A stretch of 64,000 nucleotides of DNA, taken from assembly GCF_900157385.1 (NCBI RefSeq), contig NZ_LT717698.1:231312-295311 (forward strand), in the 5' to 3' direction. The position numbers were made by a program, and so were the translations under genes. The notes beneath the pieces were generated by a model. It saw only the letters and a program-made list of their open reading frames with translations, had not been told where the DNA came from and did not search any database. The stretch comes from Mycobacterium terramassiliense (lineage in GTDB: Bacteria; Actinomycetota; Actinomycetes; Mycobacteriales; Mycobacteriaceae). This document shows, one piece after another, positions 55,610-64,000 of the stretch. Each line of letters starts with the position of its first letter. Positions within the stretch are counted from its first letter, which is position 1.

Positions 55610-56901
55610 GCGCCTATCGCCCGGTGCGGTACCCGCCCGGCGAGGCGCTGCTGGCGCTGTACCGGTGGCGTGGTCCGGTGATCGATTCCGGAGTCGGCCG
55701 GCGCGGCTACACCTACCTGCTGGGGCCCGAGGCGAACAAGTTCGTGTTCGCCAACGCCGATGCGTTCAGCTGGCGGGAGACGTTTGAGAACCTGGCCGTC
55801 GTCGACGGCCCCACCGCGCTGATCGTCAGCGACGGCGACGACCACCGCCGCCGGCGCAGCGTCGTGGCGCCCGGCCTGCGCCACCGGCAGATCCAGGACT
55901 ACCTGCAGACGATGGTGGCGAGCATCGACGTCGTCATCGACGGATGGCGGCCCGGGCAGCGGCTCGACATCTACCGGCAGTGCCGCTCGGCGGTGCGGCG
56001 CAGCACCGCCGCAAGCCTGTTCGGCCCGCGGATGGCCGTGCATTCGGACTTCCTCGGCGAGCAACTGCAACCCCTGCTGGACATGACCCACCGGCTGCCG
56101 CAGGTGATGCAGCTGGAGCGGCGCCTGAGCTCCCCGGGCTGGCGGCGGGCGATGGCGGCGCGGACACGCATCAACGACCTGGTGGACGCCCAGATCGGCG
56201 CGGCCCGCGCGCAACCCCGACCCGACGACCACATGCTGACGATGCTGATCAACGGTCGCGGGGACGAGGATTATGCGTTGAGCGACAACGAGATTCGAGA
56301 CGCGGTCATTTCGCTGATCACCGCCGGCTACGAGACCACCAGCGGCGCGCTGGCCTGGGCGATCCATACCCTGCTGTCACTGCCCGGCGCGTGGGACGCC
56401 GCCGCCGACGAGGTGCGCCGCGCGCTGGGCGACCGGCCGCCGGCCGCGGGCGACCTGGAGCAGCTGGCCTACCTCAACGGCGTCGTGCACGAGACGCTGA
56501 GGCTATATCCGCCCGGCGTCATCTCCGCCCGCAAGGTGATCCGCGACCTGAGCTTCGACGGACGCCGGATCCGGGCGGGCCGGCTGCTGATCTTCAGCCC
56601 GTACGTCACCCACCGGCTACCTGAGCTGTGGCCGCAGCCGACGGAGTTCCGGCCGGCACGCTGGGATCCCCGTTCCCCGGACTACCGGCGGCCAGCGCCG
56701 TACGAATTCATCCCGTTCAGCGGTGGATTGCATCGCTGCATCGGTGCGGTCATGGCCACCACCGAAATGACCGTCATGCTCGCCCGGCTGCTCGCCAGGA
56801 CCACGCTGCGGTTGCCCCCTCAGCGCATCCGCGCCCACAACCTCGCCGCGCTGTCCCCCAGCCCGGGAGTGACCGTCGACGTCGTCGGGCTCGATCGCTA
56901 G
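55606..56901 (+). CDS. Cytochrome P450 (CYP139-like)
   Basis: The ATG at 55606 overlaps the ABC-F stop codon; the upstream frame is a shadow. The 431-residue enzyme has the I-helix AGYETTSGAL (about 235-244), ExxR in ETLRLYPPG, and the haem-binding loop FSGGLHRCIG with the Cys ligand. P450s of this locus (CYP139A1, Rv1666c in M. tuberculosis) sit beside the pks11-pks9 genes and probably oxidise the polyketide. Its coupling to the ABC-F gene suggests a resistance or tailoring unit. Confidence 0.93.
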   Translation: MSAYRPVRYPPGEALLALYRWRGPVIDSGVGRRGYTYLLGPEANKFVFANADAFSWRETFENLAVVDGPTALIVSDGDDHRRRRSVVAPGLRHRQIQDYLQTMVASIDVVIDGWRPGQRLDIYRQCRSAVRRSTAASLFGPRMAVHSDFLGEQLQPLLDMTHRLPQVMQLERRLSSPGWRRAMAARTRINDLVDAQIGAARAQPRPDDHMLTMLINGRGDEDYALSDNEIRDAVISLITAGYETTSGALAWAIHTLLSLPGAWDAAADEVRRALGDRPPAAGDLEQLAYLNGVVHETLRLYPPGVISARKVIRDLSFDGRRIRAGRLLIFSPYVTHRLPELWPQPTEFRPARWDPRSPDYRRPAPYEFIPFSGGLHRCIGAVMATTEMTVMLARLLARTTLRLPPQRIRAHNLAALSPSPGVTVDVVGLDR

Positions 56902-56964
56902 CGGGGCGCGGCGCGGCCGGGCGCTGGGGCATCCCCGCGGAGCTGAGGGGTCGCCGCCATCGGG

Positions 56965-58026
56965 CTACTGCCAGCGCAGTAGCACCAGTTCGGAACAGAA
57001 TCCGGGACCCATCGCGAGCATCAGCCCGGGGCTGCCGCTCGGCGGCGGCTTGGCGATGGTGTCGCGCAGGATGTGCAGCACCGAGGCCGACGACAGGTTC
57101 GCGATCTCGCCCAGCGAGCGCCAGGTCAACTCCATCGCGTCGGGGTCGAGCTCGAGGGTCCTGGTGATGGCGTCGATGACCTTGGGACCGCCCGGGTGGG
57201 TGACCCATGCGCCGATGTCGTCCTTGGTCAGCCCGTGGGTGGCGAGGAACCCTTTGACGTCGTCGGCCAGGTAGCGGTCGATGACCGACGTCAGCTCCGG
57301 CGACAGCACCAGCTGCAGCCCGGAGGAGTTCACGTTCCAGCCCATGATGTGCAGCGAATCGGGGTAGAGGCGGCTGCGCGAGTCGACGACGTCGGGCCCC
57401 GCGGCGCGCACCTGGGCGGCGCGGCGGTCGCCCACCGCCACCACCGCGGCCGCGCCGTCACCGAAGAGCGCGCTGCCGACCAGACCCGACACGGTCGGCT
57501 TGACCGCCGGGTAGGTCAGCGAGCAGAGCTCGACCGAGACCAGCACCGCGACGCCGTCCGGATCGCCGCGCAGGTAGTCGTGCAGGCGGGCCACCCCCGC
57601 GGCCCCGGCCGCGCAGCCCAGGCCGAACAGCGGCATCCGGCGCACGTCCGGTCGCAGGCCGAGCCGGCCGGCGATCCGCGCGTCCAGCGACGGCACCGCG
57701 ACCCCGGTCACGGTCGAGGTGGCGATCAGGTCGATGTCGGCGACCTCCAGACCGGCCTCCTCGAGCGCGCCCAGCAGCGCCTCGCAGCCGAGGTCGACCG
57801 CGGCGTCGATGAAGATCTCGTTGGCCTCGCCGAAGTCGGTCAGCGTCGGGTAGCGCTCCAGCGGCAGGACGAAGTGGCGACTGTTGACCTTCGCGGCCGC
57901 GTGCAACCGCCGAACGATCTCCTCGTGTTCCTTCAATCCGGGAAACTCGACGAATTGGTCGGTGATCTCACTCTGGCTATACCGATGCGGCGGCAGCGCT
58001 CCGAAGACGCCCGCGATAACGCTCAT
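56965..58026 (-). CDS. Type III polyketide synthase (Pks11-like)
   Basis: The 353-residue chalcone-synthase-like enzyme has the active-site Cys in [12 protein letters not shown] (about 135-146), a His in [11 protein letters not shown] or the later [12 protein letters not shown] region, and Asn/Gly in [23 protein letters not shown] is also conserved. It condenses an acyl-CoA starter with malonyl-type extenders to give pyrones. Rv1665 (pks11) at this place makes methyl-branched alkylpyrones. The upstream 200 bp hold a palindrome and a tandem repeat. Confidence 0.92.
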   Translation of the reverse strand: MSVIAGVFGALPPHRYSQSEITDQFVEFPGLKEHEEIVRRLHAAAKVNSRHFVLPLERYPTLTDFGEANEIFIDAAVDLGCEALLGALEEAGLEVADIDLIATSTVTGVAVPSLDARIAGRLGLRPDVRRMPLFGLGCAAGAAGVARLHDYLRGDPDGVAVLVSVELCSLTYPAVKPTVSGLVGSALFGDGAAAVVAVGDRRAAQVRAAGPDVVDSRSRLYPDSLHIMGWNVNSSGLQLVLSPELTSVIDRYLADDVKGFLATHGLTKDDIGAWVTHPGGPKVIDAITRTLELDPDAMELTWRSLGEIANLSSASVLHILRDTIAKPPPSGSPGLMLAMGPGFCSELVLLRWQ

Positions 58027-58054
58027 GCCCCTACCTTGTTAGGTCGTGACCAAA

Positions 58055-58070
58055 GAAAGTGATCACTTTC
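58055..58070. promoter_or_regulatory. Perfect 16-bp palindrome upstream of the type III PKS
   Basis: GAAAGTGATCACTTTC is a perfect palindrome starting 29 bases upstream of the pks11-like start codon. Its symmetry and position fit an operator for a dimeric repressor or activator. No regulator gene adjoins it in the window. Confidence 0.55.
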
Positions 58071-58143
58071 GTGCGCCGGCGAGAATCTAGCGCCAATGCG
58101 AAAGTTTAGACAGTTGTGCGGCGGCACCGCAAAGTCGTTGCTA

Positions 58144-58191
58144 TTCAACGTATGTCCAATTACGTTATTTAACGTATGTCGAATTACCTTA
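58144..58191. repeat. AT-rich 24-bp tandem repeat between the PKS genes
   Basis: Two copies of a 24-bp unit, TTyAACGTATGTCsAATTAC followed by sTTA, lie back to back at 58144-58167 and 58168-58191 with three differences. They are far less GC-rich than the surroundings. They lie between the type I PKS stop and the type III PKS start, about 120-165 bp upstream of the latter, and may hold a promoter or a second regulator site. Confidence 0.6.
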
Positions 58192-58228
58192 CCACGTGGC
58201 GTTTTCGGTCCCCCCAGCGTTTGTTTCC

Positions 58229-61200
58229 TTATTGAACGTCGTCGGCTTCGTCGGCACCGAGCGCGAGCGCGATCAGCGCGTCCGGGCTCAACGAGTCGAT
58301 GGAATCTTCGGTGAGCGTGGATTGAACGGACCGATTTTCCGGATCGCCTGCCAACGCCAATAGTTTGTCGAGCAATCCGGTTCTTCGAAGTTCATGAAGC
58401 GGAATCTTTTTCAGCGCGGACCAGATCTTTTCGTCGGGGGAGGTTTCGTGTTCGCCGTGCAGCAGCCTTTGCGCCAGGTGATCGGCCAATGCCGCCGGGT
58501 TTGGATAGTCGAAGACCAGTGTGCGCGACAGCGCCAGCCCCGTGTCCGCTTTGAGGCGGTTGCGGAGCTCGACCCCGGTCAAGGAGTCAAACCCGAGGTC
58601 TTGGAAAGCGCGCTCGGCGTCGACGGCATGGGGATCGGCGTGTCCCAGCACGGCCGCGGCGTGCTCGCACACCAGCGCGACGAGTTCTCGGTGCTGCTCG
58701 TGGTCGGGCAATTCGCGCAGCCGCTCGGCCAATTCGGCCGGCCGCGACGCCACCGGGGACGGCGAGTCCGTGCGGGCGCCCAACCAGAACCGTTGGCGCG
58801 CAAACCCATACGTCGGCAGTGGGACTCGCTGACCGCCCTGCAGGACGGCGCGCAGGCGGACCGCCACGCCGGCGGTGAAGAGCCGGCCGGCCGCGGTGAG
58901 CAGCGATTCGACTTCTGGGCGGTCCTTGGCGAGCGTGGTCACCGACACGGGATGGTCGGTGGTCAGCGAGTGCTCCACCGCGGCGTCGAGGCCGCCACCT
59001 GGCCCCACTTCGACGAACACGTCGGCACCGCACGACTCGGCGGCTCGCACCCCGTCGGCGAAACGCACCGGACGGCGCACATGCTCGACCCAGTAGTGGG
59101 CCGACCCATAGCCGGGGCCGGCCAGTTGCCCGGACACGTTGGACACCAACGCTATCCGCGGTTCCGCCGGCGCCACCTCTGCCGCCAGCGCGGCGAAATC
59201 ATCGATCATAGGCTCCATCAGTGGCGAGTGAAACGCGTGCGAGACCGTGAGCCGATGCACCCGCCTACCCTGTCGCGCCAGGGTGTCCGCGACCGTTTTC
59301 ACCGGGGCTTCCGCACCCGAGATCACCACCGCGTCAGGGCCGTTGACCGCCGCGATCGCCAGCCCGTCGGTGAGCAACGGCGCCACGTCGGCCTCGCCGG
59401 CGGCGACCGCGATCATCGCGCCGCCTGCGGGCAGCCCCGCCATCAACCGGCCTCGTGCCGCCACCAGTTTGGCCGCGTCGGTGAGCGACAACGCCCCCGC
59501 CACGTGCGCGGCGGTGATCTCGCCCACCGAGTGACCCAGCGCCACATCCGCGACGACACCCCAGTCGCGCAACAACTCCGCCAGCGCGTACTCGATCGCG
59601 AACAACGCCGGTTGGGCGAACTCGGTGTTGTCCAACAGCTTTGCGTCGCTGCCCCACATCACATCGCGCAGGGGCAGGCGCAGGTGGGGGTCCAGCGCCT
59701 CGGCGGCCTCGTCGAAAGCCCGGGCAAACGCGGGAAACCGGCCCTGCAACTGGGCACCCATCGCGAGGGACTGCGCGCCCTGCCCGGGGAACACGAACGC
59801 CGTCTTGCCCGGTGCGCGCGCCCGGCCCACCACCGTGCCGGGATTGGACTCCCCGGCGGCCACTCCCACCAGCCCCGAGGTGAGGGCCCCGCGGTCGCCC
59901 ACCAGCACCGCCCGATGCTCGAACATCGACCGCGTCGTCGCCAACGACCACGCCACGTCGCCGACGTCCGGCCCGGCATCGGCGGTGACGTGGGTCAGCA
60001 GCCGGGCCGCCTGATTGGCCAGCGCCCGTTCCGACCGACCCGACAGCACCCACGCCGTCGGTGCGTTACCACGCTGGGGCGCTTCGCCTTTCGGTCGCAC
60101 GGGCGCTTGCTCGACGATGACGTGGGCGTTGGTTCCACCCATGCCGAACGACGACACACCCGCCCGCCGCGGTTCATCCGCCGCCGGCCAGGGGGTCAGC
60201 ACGGCGTTGACGCGCAGACCGAGGCTTTCCGGATCGATTCCGGGACCCGGGTCCGCGTAGTTGAGACTCGGTGGGATGGCGGCGTTTTCGATGGCCAACA
60301 CGGTCTTGAGCAAGCCCGCGATGCCAGCGGCGGCGCCGGCGTGGCCGATGTTGGTCTTCACGGAGCCCAGGGCGAGCGGCTGGCGTCGGGGCCCGGCGAA
60401 AACCTCGCCGAGCGCAGTCGCTTCCACCGAGTCGCCGATTTCGGTTCCGGTGCCGTGGGCCTCGACGTACTGCAGCCGGCCGGCATCGAAGCAAGCGCTC
60501 CGCAACGCGCGCCGGATGACGTCGACTTCGCCCGCGACGGACGGCACCGTCGGTGCGGCGGCGCTGTGTCCGGCGTTGCCCACCGCGCTGCCCCGAATGA
60601 GGGCGCGAATGGGGTCACCGTCGTCGAGGGCGGCGCGCAACGGCTTCAGCAGCACGAGGCCGCCGCCCTCGCTGCGCACGTAGCCGTCGGCGCGCGCGTC
60701 GAACGCATAGGTGTGAGCCGAGGCCGACAACGCGCCGAATTCGGTTTCCAGCGAGGCGGTTTCGCCGGCCAGGTTCAGGTGCACGCCGCCGGCCAGGGCC
60801 AGCTCCGACTCGCCGGTGCGGATGCTTTCGCAGGCCAGGTGCACCGCTACCAGCGACGACGACTGGCCGGAGTCGACGGTCAAACTCGGGCCGTGCAGCC
60901 CCAACGCGTACGAGATGCGGTTCGCGATCATCGTCCGGCTGACCCCGGCGAAGGAGTGGTGGTCGATTTCCTGGGCCACCGTCAACAGCCCGTAGTCGTC
61001 GTTCATCGCGCCCAGGAAAACCGCGACCCGTTCTCCGCGCAGGGTTTCCGGCACCACGAAGGCATCTTCGAGGACCTCCCACGCCAGCTCCAGCGCGAGG
61101 CGCTGCCGGGGGTCCATCGCGGCGGCCTCGCGCGGCGAGACGTTGAAGAAGTCGGCGTCGAATTCGGCGGCGTCACCGGGCAGCGCGGTGGCTTCGGCGC

Positions 61201-61291
61201 CGTCGCGGATCAGCCGCCAGAAATCGCGGGGACCGCCGGCGCCGGGGAAGCGGCAGGCCAGCCCGATGACCGCGATGTCTGTCGGGGGCAC
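58229..61291 (-). CDS. Modular type I polyketide synthase, KSQ-AT-ACP (Pks9-like)
   Basis: The 1020-residue protein has a ketosynthase (about 4-420) in which the active-site Cys is replaced by Gln143 (VDSGQSSS instead of VDTACSSS); the codon is CAG at 60863-60865. The two His motifs (VEAHGTGTEIGD, NIGHAGAAAG) remain. Such KSQ domains decarboxylate malonyl-ACP to start chains. The acyltransferase (about 500-800) has GHSVGE and HAFHSP, a malonyl-type signature. The ACP has GFDSLT (about 925), and a C-terminal tail (SIDSLSPDALIALAL) resembles a docking domain. There is no N-terminal docking helix. It starts 3 bp after the upstream PKS stop. Corresponds to Rv1664 (pks9). Confidence 0.93.
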   Translation of the reverse strand: MPPTDIAVIGLACRFPGAGGPRDFWRLIRDGAEATALPGDAAEFDADFFNVSPREAAAMDPRQRLALELAWEVLEDAFVVPETLRGERVAVFLGAMNDDYGLLTVAQEIDHHSFAGVSRTMIANRISYALGLHGPSLTVDSGQSSSLVAVHLACESIRTGESELALAGGVHLNLAGETASLETEFGALSASAHTYAFDARADGYVRSEGGGLVLLKPLRAALDDGDPIRALIRGSAVGNAGHSAAAPTVPSVAGEVDVIRRALRSACFDAGRLQYVEAHGTGTEIGDSVEATALGEVFAGPRRQPLALGSVKTNIGHAGAAAGIAGLLKTVLAIENAAIPPSLNYADPGPGIDPESLGLRVNAVLTPWPAADEPRRAGVSSFGMGGTNAHVIVEQAPVRPKGEAPQRGNAPTAWVLSGRSERALANQAARLLTHVTADAGPDVGDVAWSLATTRSMFEHRAVLVGDRGALTSGLVGVAAGESNPGTVVGRARAPGKTAFVFPGQGAQSLAMGAQLQGRFPAFARAFDEAAEALDPHLRLPLRDVMWGSDAKLLDNTEFAQPALFAIEYALAELLRDWGVVADVALGHSVGEITAAHVAGALSLTDAAKLVAARGRLMAGLPAGGAMIAVAAGEADVAPLLTDGLAIAAVNGPDAVVISGAEAPVKTVADTLARQGRRVHRLTVSHAFHSPLMEPMIDDFAALAAEVAPAEPRIALVSNVSGQLAGPGYGSAHYWVEHVRRPVRFADGVRAAESCGADVFVEVGPGGGLDAAVEHSLTTDHPVSVTTLAKDRPEVESLLTAAGRLFTAGVAVRLRAVLQGGQRVPLPTYGFARQRFWLGARTDSPSPVASRPAELAERLRELPDHEQHRELVALVCEHAAAVLGHADPHAVDAERAFQDLGFDSLTGVELRNRLKADTGLALSRTLVFDYPNPAALADHLAQRLLHGEHETSPDEKIWSALKKIPLHELRRTGLLDKLLALAGDPENRSVQSTLTEDSIDSLSPDALIALALGADEADDVQ

Positions 61292-61294
61292 GGG

Positions 61295-64000
61295 TCAGGG
61301 CCCGACTTCTTCGTCCAGGATGGCGAACAGCTGGCTTTCGGTCGCCGTGCTGAGGTCGTCGTCGAAAAGCTCAAGGGGGTCCAGCTCCGGCTCCGCGGCG
61401 CTCAGGGTGGCGAGCAGCGAATGGATCCGGGCCGTCAGCCGGGCCTTGTCGTCGGCGCTCCAGCCCGGCTGGTCGACCAGCGCCTGCAGTTCGCGCGCGA
61501 CGTCGTTGAAGCGGGCCATGCGGTCGGGTGGGTCGTTCGTGGGCGTCGTGGCCAGTTGGGCGTCGAGGTGCTCGGCGAGCGCGGCCGGCGTGGGGTAGTC
61601 GAAGATCAGCGTGGGTGACAGGGTGAGCCCGGTCGCCGTCTTGAGGCGGTTGCGCAGCTCGACGGCGGTCAGCGAGTCGAACCCGAGCTCCTGGAAGGCG
61701 CGCTCGGCGTCGACGTCCGCGGTGGCATGGCCGAGCACGGTGGCGGCGTTGCCGCACACCAGATCGACGAGCTCGCGGTGCCGCTGCTCCGCGGTGAGCC
61801 CGTGCAGGCGCGTCCGCAGGCCGGACACCGAGGCCGCCGTCGTGGCGGCGTCGGCGATGACGCGCCGCGAGCGGCGGGTGGCCACCCCGCGCAGCATCGG
61901 CGGCACCATCGCGCCGTCGCCCCCCAGCACCGCCGTGTCCAGCCGCGCCGCCACCAACAGCGGGCGGTCGGCCAGCAGCGCATCGTCCAAGAGCTGCAAC
62001 GCCTGGTGGCTGGACATGGGCGCCAACCCGGCCCGGCTCATGCGGGCGCGATCCTTGTCACCGAGATGTCGCGTCATCGTGCTGGCCTCTTCCCACAGAC
62101 CCCACGCCACCGACAGCCCGGCCAGCCCCTGCGCGCGCCGGTAGGACGCGAGCCCGTCCAGGAAGCTGTTGGCCGCCGCGTAGTTGCCCTGGCCCGGCGC
62201 GCCCAGGATCCCGGCCATCGACGAAAACATCACGAACGCCGACAGATTCATGTGTTTGGTGACCTCGTGCAGATGCCAGGCCCCGTCGACCTTGGCCCGC
62301 AGGACCGTGTCCATCCGGTCGGGGGTCAACGACGCGATCAGGCCGTCGTCCAGGACGCCCGCGGCGTGGAAGACGCCCCGCAGCGGATAGCGCGCCGGCA
62401 CCCGCATCAGCAATCCCGCCACCGCCTCGGGGTCGCCGACGTCACAGGCCACCACCGACACCGTCGCGCCGGCGTCGCGCAGCTCGGCCGCCAGTTCCGC
62501 GGCGCCGTCGGCCCGCTCGCCGCCGCGGCTGACCAACATCACGTGGGGCACCCGATACTTCGCGACCAGGTGGCGGGCCAGCGCCGAGCCCGCCATGCCG
62601 GTCCCGCCGGTGATCAACGCCGTGCCCGAGGCCAGTCCGCCCGGGCCGTCGGGCAGGGTGAGCACCACCTTGCCGGTGTGGCGGGCCTGGCTCACGAACC
62701 GGTACGCCTCGGTGGCGTGGCGGATGTCAAACGCCTTGACCGGCAACGGCGTCAACGTGCCGTCGGCGAACAGGCTCATCAACGTGCCCAGCATCGCCGC
62801 GATGCGGTCCGGTCCGGCCTCCATCAGGTCGAACGCCCGATACCGCACACCCGGGTATTGGTCGGCGATGGACCCCGGGTCGCGCAGGTCGGTCTTGCCC
62901 ATCTCGATGAAGCGCCCGCCGGGGGCCAACAACCGCAACGACGCGTCGGTGAACTCCCCGGCCAGCGAGTTGAGCACCACCTGGAAGCCCTGGGCGCCCG
63001 CCACCGCACGAAACTTGTCCTCGAACTCCAAGGTCCGCGAATCGCCGATGTGGGCGTCGTCAAAGCCCATGGCGCGCAACGTGTCCCACTTGCCGCGGCT
63101 GGCGGTGGCGAAAACCTCCGCGCCCCAATGCCGCGCCAGCTGCACCGCGGCCATCCCCACCCCGCCGGTGGCGGCGTGCACCAGCACCCGCTCACCGGCC
63201 CGCAGCCCGGCCAGATCCGACAACCCGTACAGCGCCGTCAAGAACACCACCGGCACGCCCGCCGCCTCGACCAGCGACCACCCCGCCGGCACCCGCACCA
63301 CCAGCCGCTCGTCCACCACCGCCTCGGAGCCCGTCAGCCCGATGATTCCCGTCACGGGGTCGCCGACGGCCAACCCGGTCACGCCCGGACCGACCTCGGT
63401 GATGACCCCGGCGCCCTCGGCCCCCAACTCGGCGGCGCCGGGATACATGCCCAACGCCACCAACACATCCCGGAAATTCACCCCGACCGCGGCCACCGCC
63501 ACCCGCACCTGCCCGGCCGCCAGGTCGGCCCGCGGGCAGGGCTGCGCCACCAGGTCCTCGAGCGTGCCGGCGTCGCCCGCGGCCAGGCGCCACTCCCCCG
63601 GCGGCAGCGTCAGGATCGAAACCTCTGCCGGCGCCAACCGGGCCGCATACGCCTCGCCGGCGCGCACGACCACTTGCGGTTCCCCGGCCGCGATCACGGC
63701 GTCGACGTCGATGGACCCGTCGGAATCCAGCAGCACCACCCGGCCCGGGTGCTCGGCCTGCGCCGACCGGACCAACCCCCACACCGCCGCAGCGGCCGGA
63801 TCCGTGACCGCCTCGCCGTCGAACGCCACCGCCCCGCGGGTCTGCACGACGAGCACGCCCGGACCGTCACCGGCCAGCCAGGACTGCAGCACGCCCAGCG
63901 CCTCGTGCGTGGCCCCGTACACCAAGCCCGGCAGCCCGGCGCCATCCCGCGACCCGGGCTCCCACACCACCGCGGCCTCGGCAATGCCGTTGGCCGGCAA
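61295..64000 (-). CDS. Modular type I polyketide synthase, ER-KR-ACP end (Pks8/Pks17-like), cut by right edge
   Basis: The frame is open to the window edge, so the N-terminal domains are missing. The visible 901 residues comprise a ketoreductase structural part (about 1-130), an enoylreductase (about 135-455; [15 protein letters not shown], cofactor motif [15 protein letters not shown]), the catalytic ketoreductase (about 458-640; [12 protein letters not shown], an LDD motif in [10 protein letters not shown], Ser in SSMAG and Tyr in [10 protein letters not shown]), an ACP (ELGFDSLT, about 772) and a C-terminal docking-like tail ([11 protein letters not shown]). A fully reducing extension module is likely. 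In M. tuberculosis pks8 and pks17 occupy this place. Confidence 0.92.
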   Translation of the reverse strand: MPANGIAEAAVVWEPGSRDGAGLPGLVYGATHEALGVLQSWLAGDGPGVLVVQTRGAVAFDGEAVTDPAAAAVWGLVRSAQAEHPGRVVLLDSDGSIDVDAVIAAGEPQVVVRAGEAYAARLAPAEVSILTLPPGEWRLAAGDAGTLEDLVAQPCPRADLAAGQVRVAVAAVGVNFRDVLVALGMYPGAAELGAEGAGVITEVGPGVTGLAVGDPVTGIIGLTGSEAVVDERLVVRVPAGWSLVEAAGVPVVFLTALYGLSDLAGLRAGERVLVHAATGGVGMAAVQLARHWGAEVFATASRGKWDTLRAMGFDDAHIGDSRTLEFEDKFRAVAGAQGFQVVLNSLAGEFTDASLRLLAPGGRFIEMGKTDLRDPGSIADQYPGVRYRAFDLMEAGPDRIAAMLGTLMSLFADGTLTPLPVKAFDIRHATEAYRFVSQARHTGKVVLTLPDGPGGLASGTALITGGTGMAGSALARHLVAKYRVPHVMLVSRGGERADGAAELAAELRDAGATVSVVACDVGDPEAVAGLLMRVPARYPLRGVFHAAGVLDDGLIASLTPDRMDTVLRAKVDGAWHLHEVTKHMNLSAFVMFSSMAGILGAPGQGNYAAANSFLDGLASYRRAQGLAGLSVAWGLWEEASTMTRHLGDKDRARMSRAGLAPMSSHQALQLLDDALLADRPLLVAARLDTAVLGGDGAMVPPMLRGVATRRSRRVIADAATTAASVSGLRTRLHGLTAEQRHRELVDLVCGNAATVLGHATADVDAERAFQELGFDSLTAVELRNRLKTATGLTLSPTLIFDYPTPAALAEHLDAQLATTPTNDPPDRMARFNDVARELQALVDQPGWSADDKARLTARIHSLLATLSAAEPELDPLELFDDDLSTATESQLFAILDEEVGP

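Noticed and set aside
58394..61618. A 1074-codon plus-strand frame opposite the KSQ PKS gene
   Set aside because: Its length reflects high third-position GC of the PKS gene. The composition (Arg, Gly, His, Gln) is not protein-like and no motif is present.

Overview
The window is high-GC actinobacterial DNA. Gene content and order match a slow-growing, non-tuberculous Mycobacterium, probably close to the M. avium complex. From der (about 16.9 kb) to the polyketide genes at the right edge it follows, in reverse orientation, the block known in M. tuberculosis as Rv1713 to Rv1662 (der, cmk, rluB, scpB, scpA, parA, COMT, xerD, nudix, pyrG, mctB, steA, recN, nadK, tlyA, Rv1693-1690, tyrS, mpg, Rv1687c-1683, ABC-F, cyp139, pks11, pks9, pks8/17). 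Assignments come from reading motifs and gene order; no database search was possible.

Region 1 (1 to about 14.2 kb) is accessory DNA. A tyrosine integrase lies directly downstream of a tRNA-Pro(GGG) gene, followed on the minus strand by an excisionase-like protein, a RepA-like ATPase, a gene carrying repeated 9-mers, an HTH protein, several small phage-like genes, an HNH nuclease, and a DarT/DarG DNA ADP-ribosylation toxin-antitoxin pair. Beyond these are a small Gln/Pro-rich protein coupled to a three-helix membrane protein, an intact IS21-family element with a 6-bp target duplication, and an IstB fragment cut by the left edge. No capsid, portal, large terminase or tail gene is visible. The far attachment site is not in the window.

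Region 2 (14.3-16.7 kb) is a small SDR / cyclase / IclR-regulator operon. A palindrome sits just before its first gene.

Region 3 (16.9-44.7 kb) is mostly core: ribosome assembly, nucleotide metabolism, chromosome partition (ParA-ScpA-ScpB-XerD), cell-envelope (SteA/MctB), DNA repair (RecN, Mpg), NAD kinase, TlyA and TyrS. A bile-acid-symporter-family gene and an ammonium-transporter gene flank mpg; I do not recall them at this place in M. tuberculosis. An ABC exporter and TetR regulator have a clear double palindrome at the promoter. The block ends with an Rv1683-like lipase/acyl-CoA-synthetase fusion whose synthetase half looks degenerate.

Region 4 (44.9-53.8 kb) is an accessory run of co-directional, mostly overlapping genes: membrane protein, gluconate-dehydrogenase subunit 3-like protein, GMC oxidoreductase, GH15 hydrolase, SDR, small membrane protein, enolase-superfamily enzyme and PAS-ANTAR regulator. 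It looks like a carbohydrate hydrolysis/oxidation/dehydration pathway.

Region 5 (53.8-64 kb) is a natural-product locus: an intact ABC-F protein overlapping a P450, then, on the other strand, a type III PKS and two modular type I PKS genes. The complete type I PKS has a KSQ domain, with Gln replacing the active-site Cys, as in chain-starting modules. An AT-rich tandem repeat and a 16-bp palindrome lie upstream of the type III PKS.
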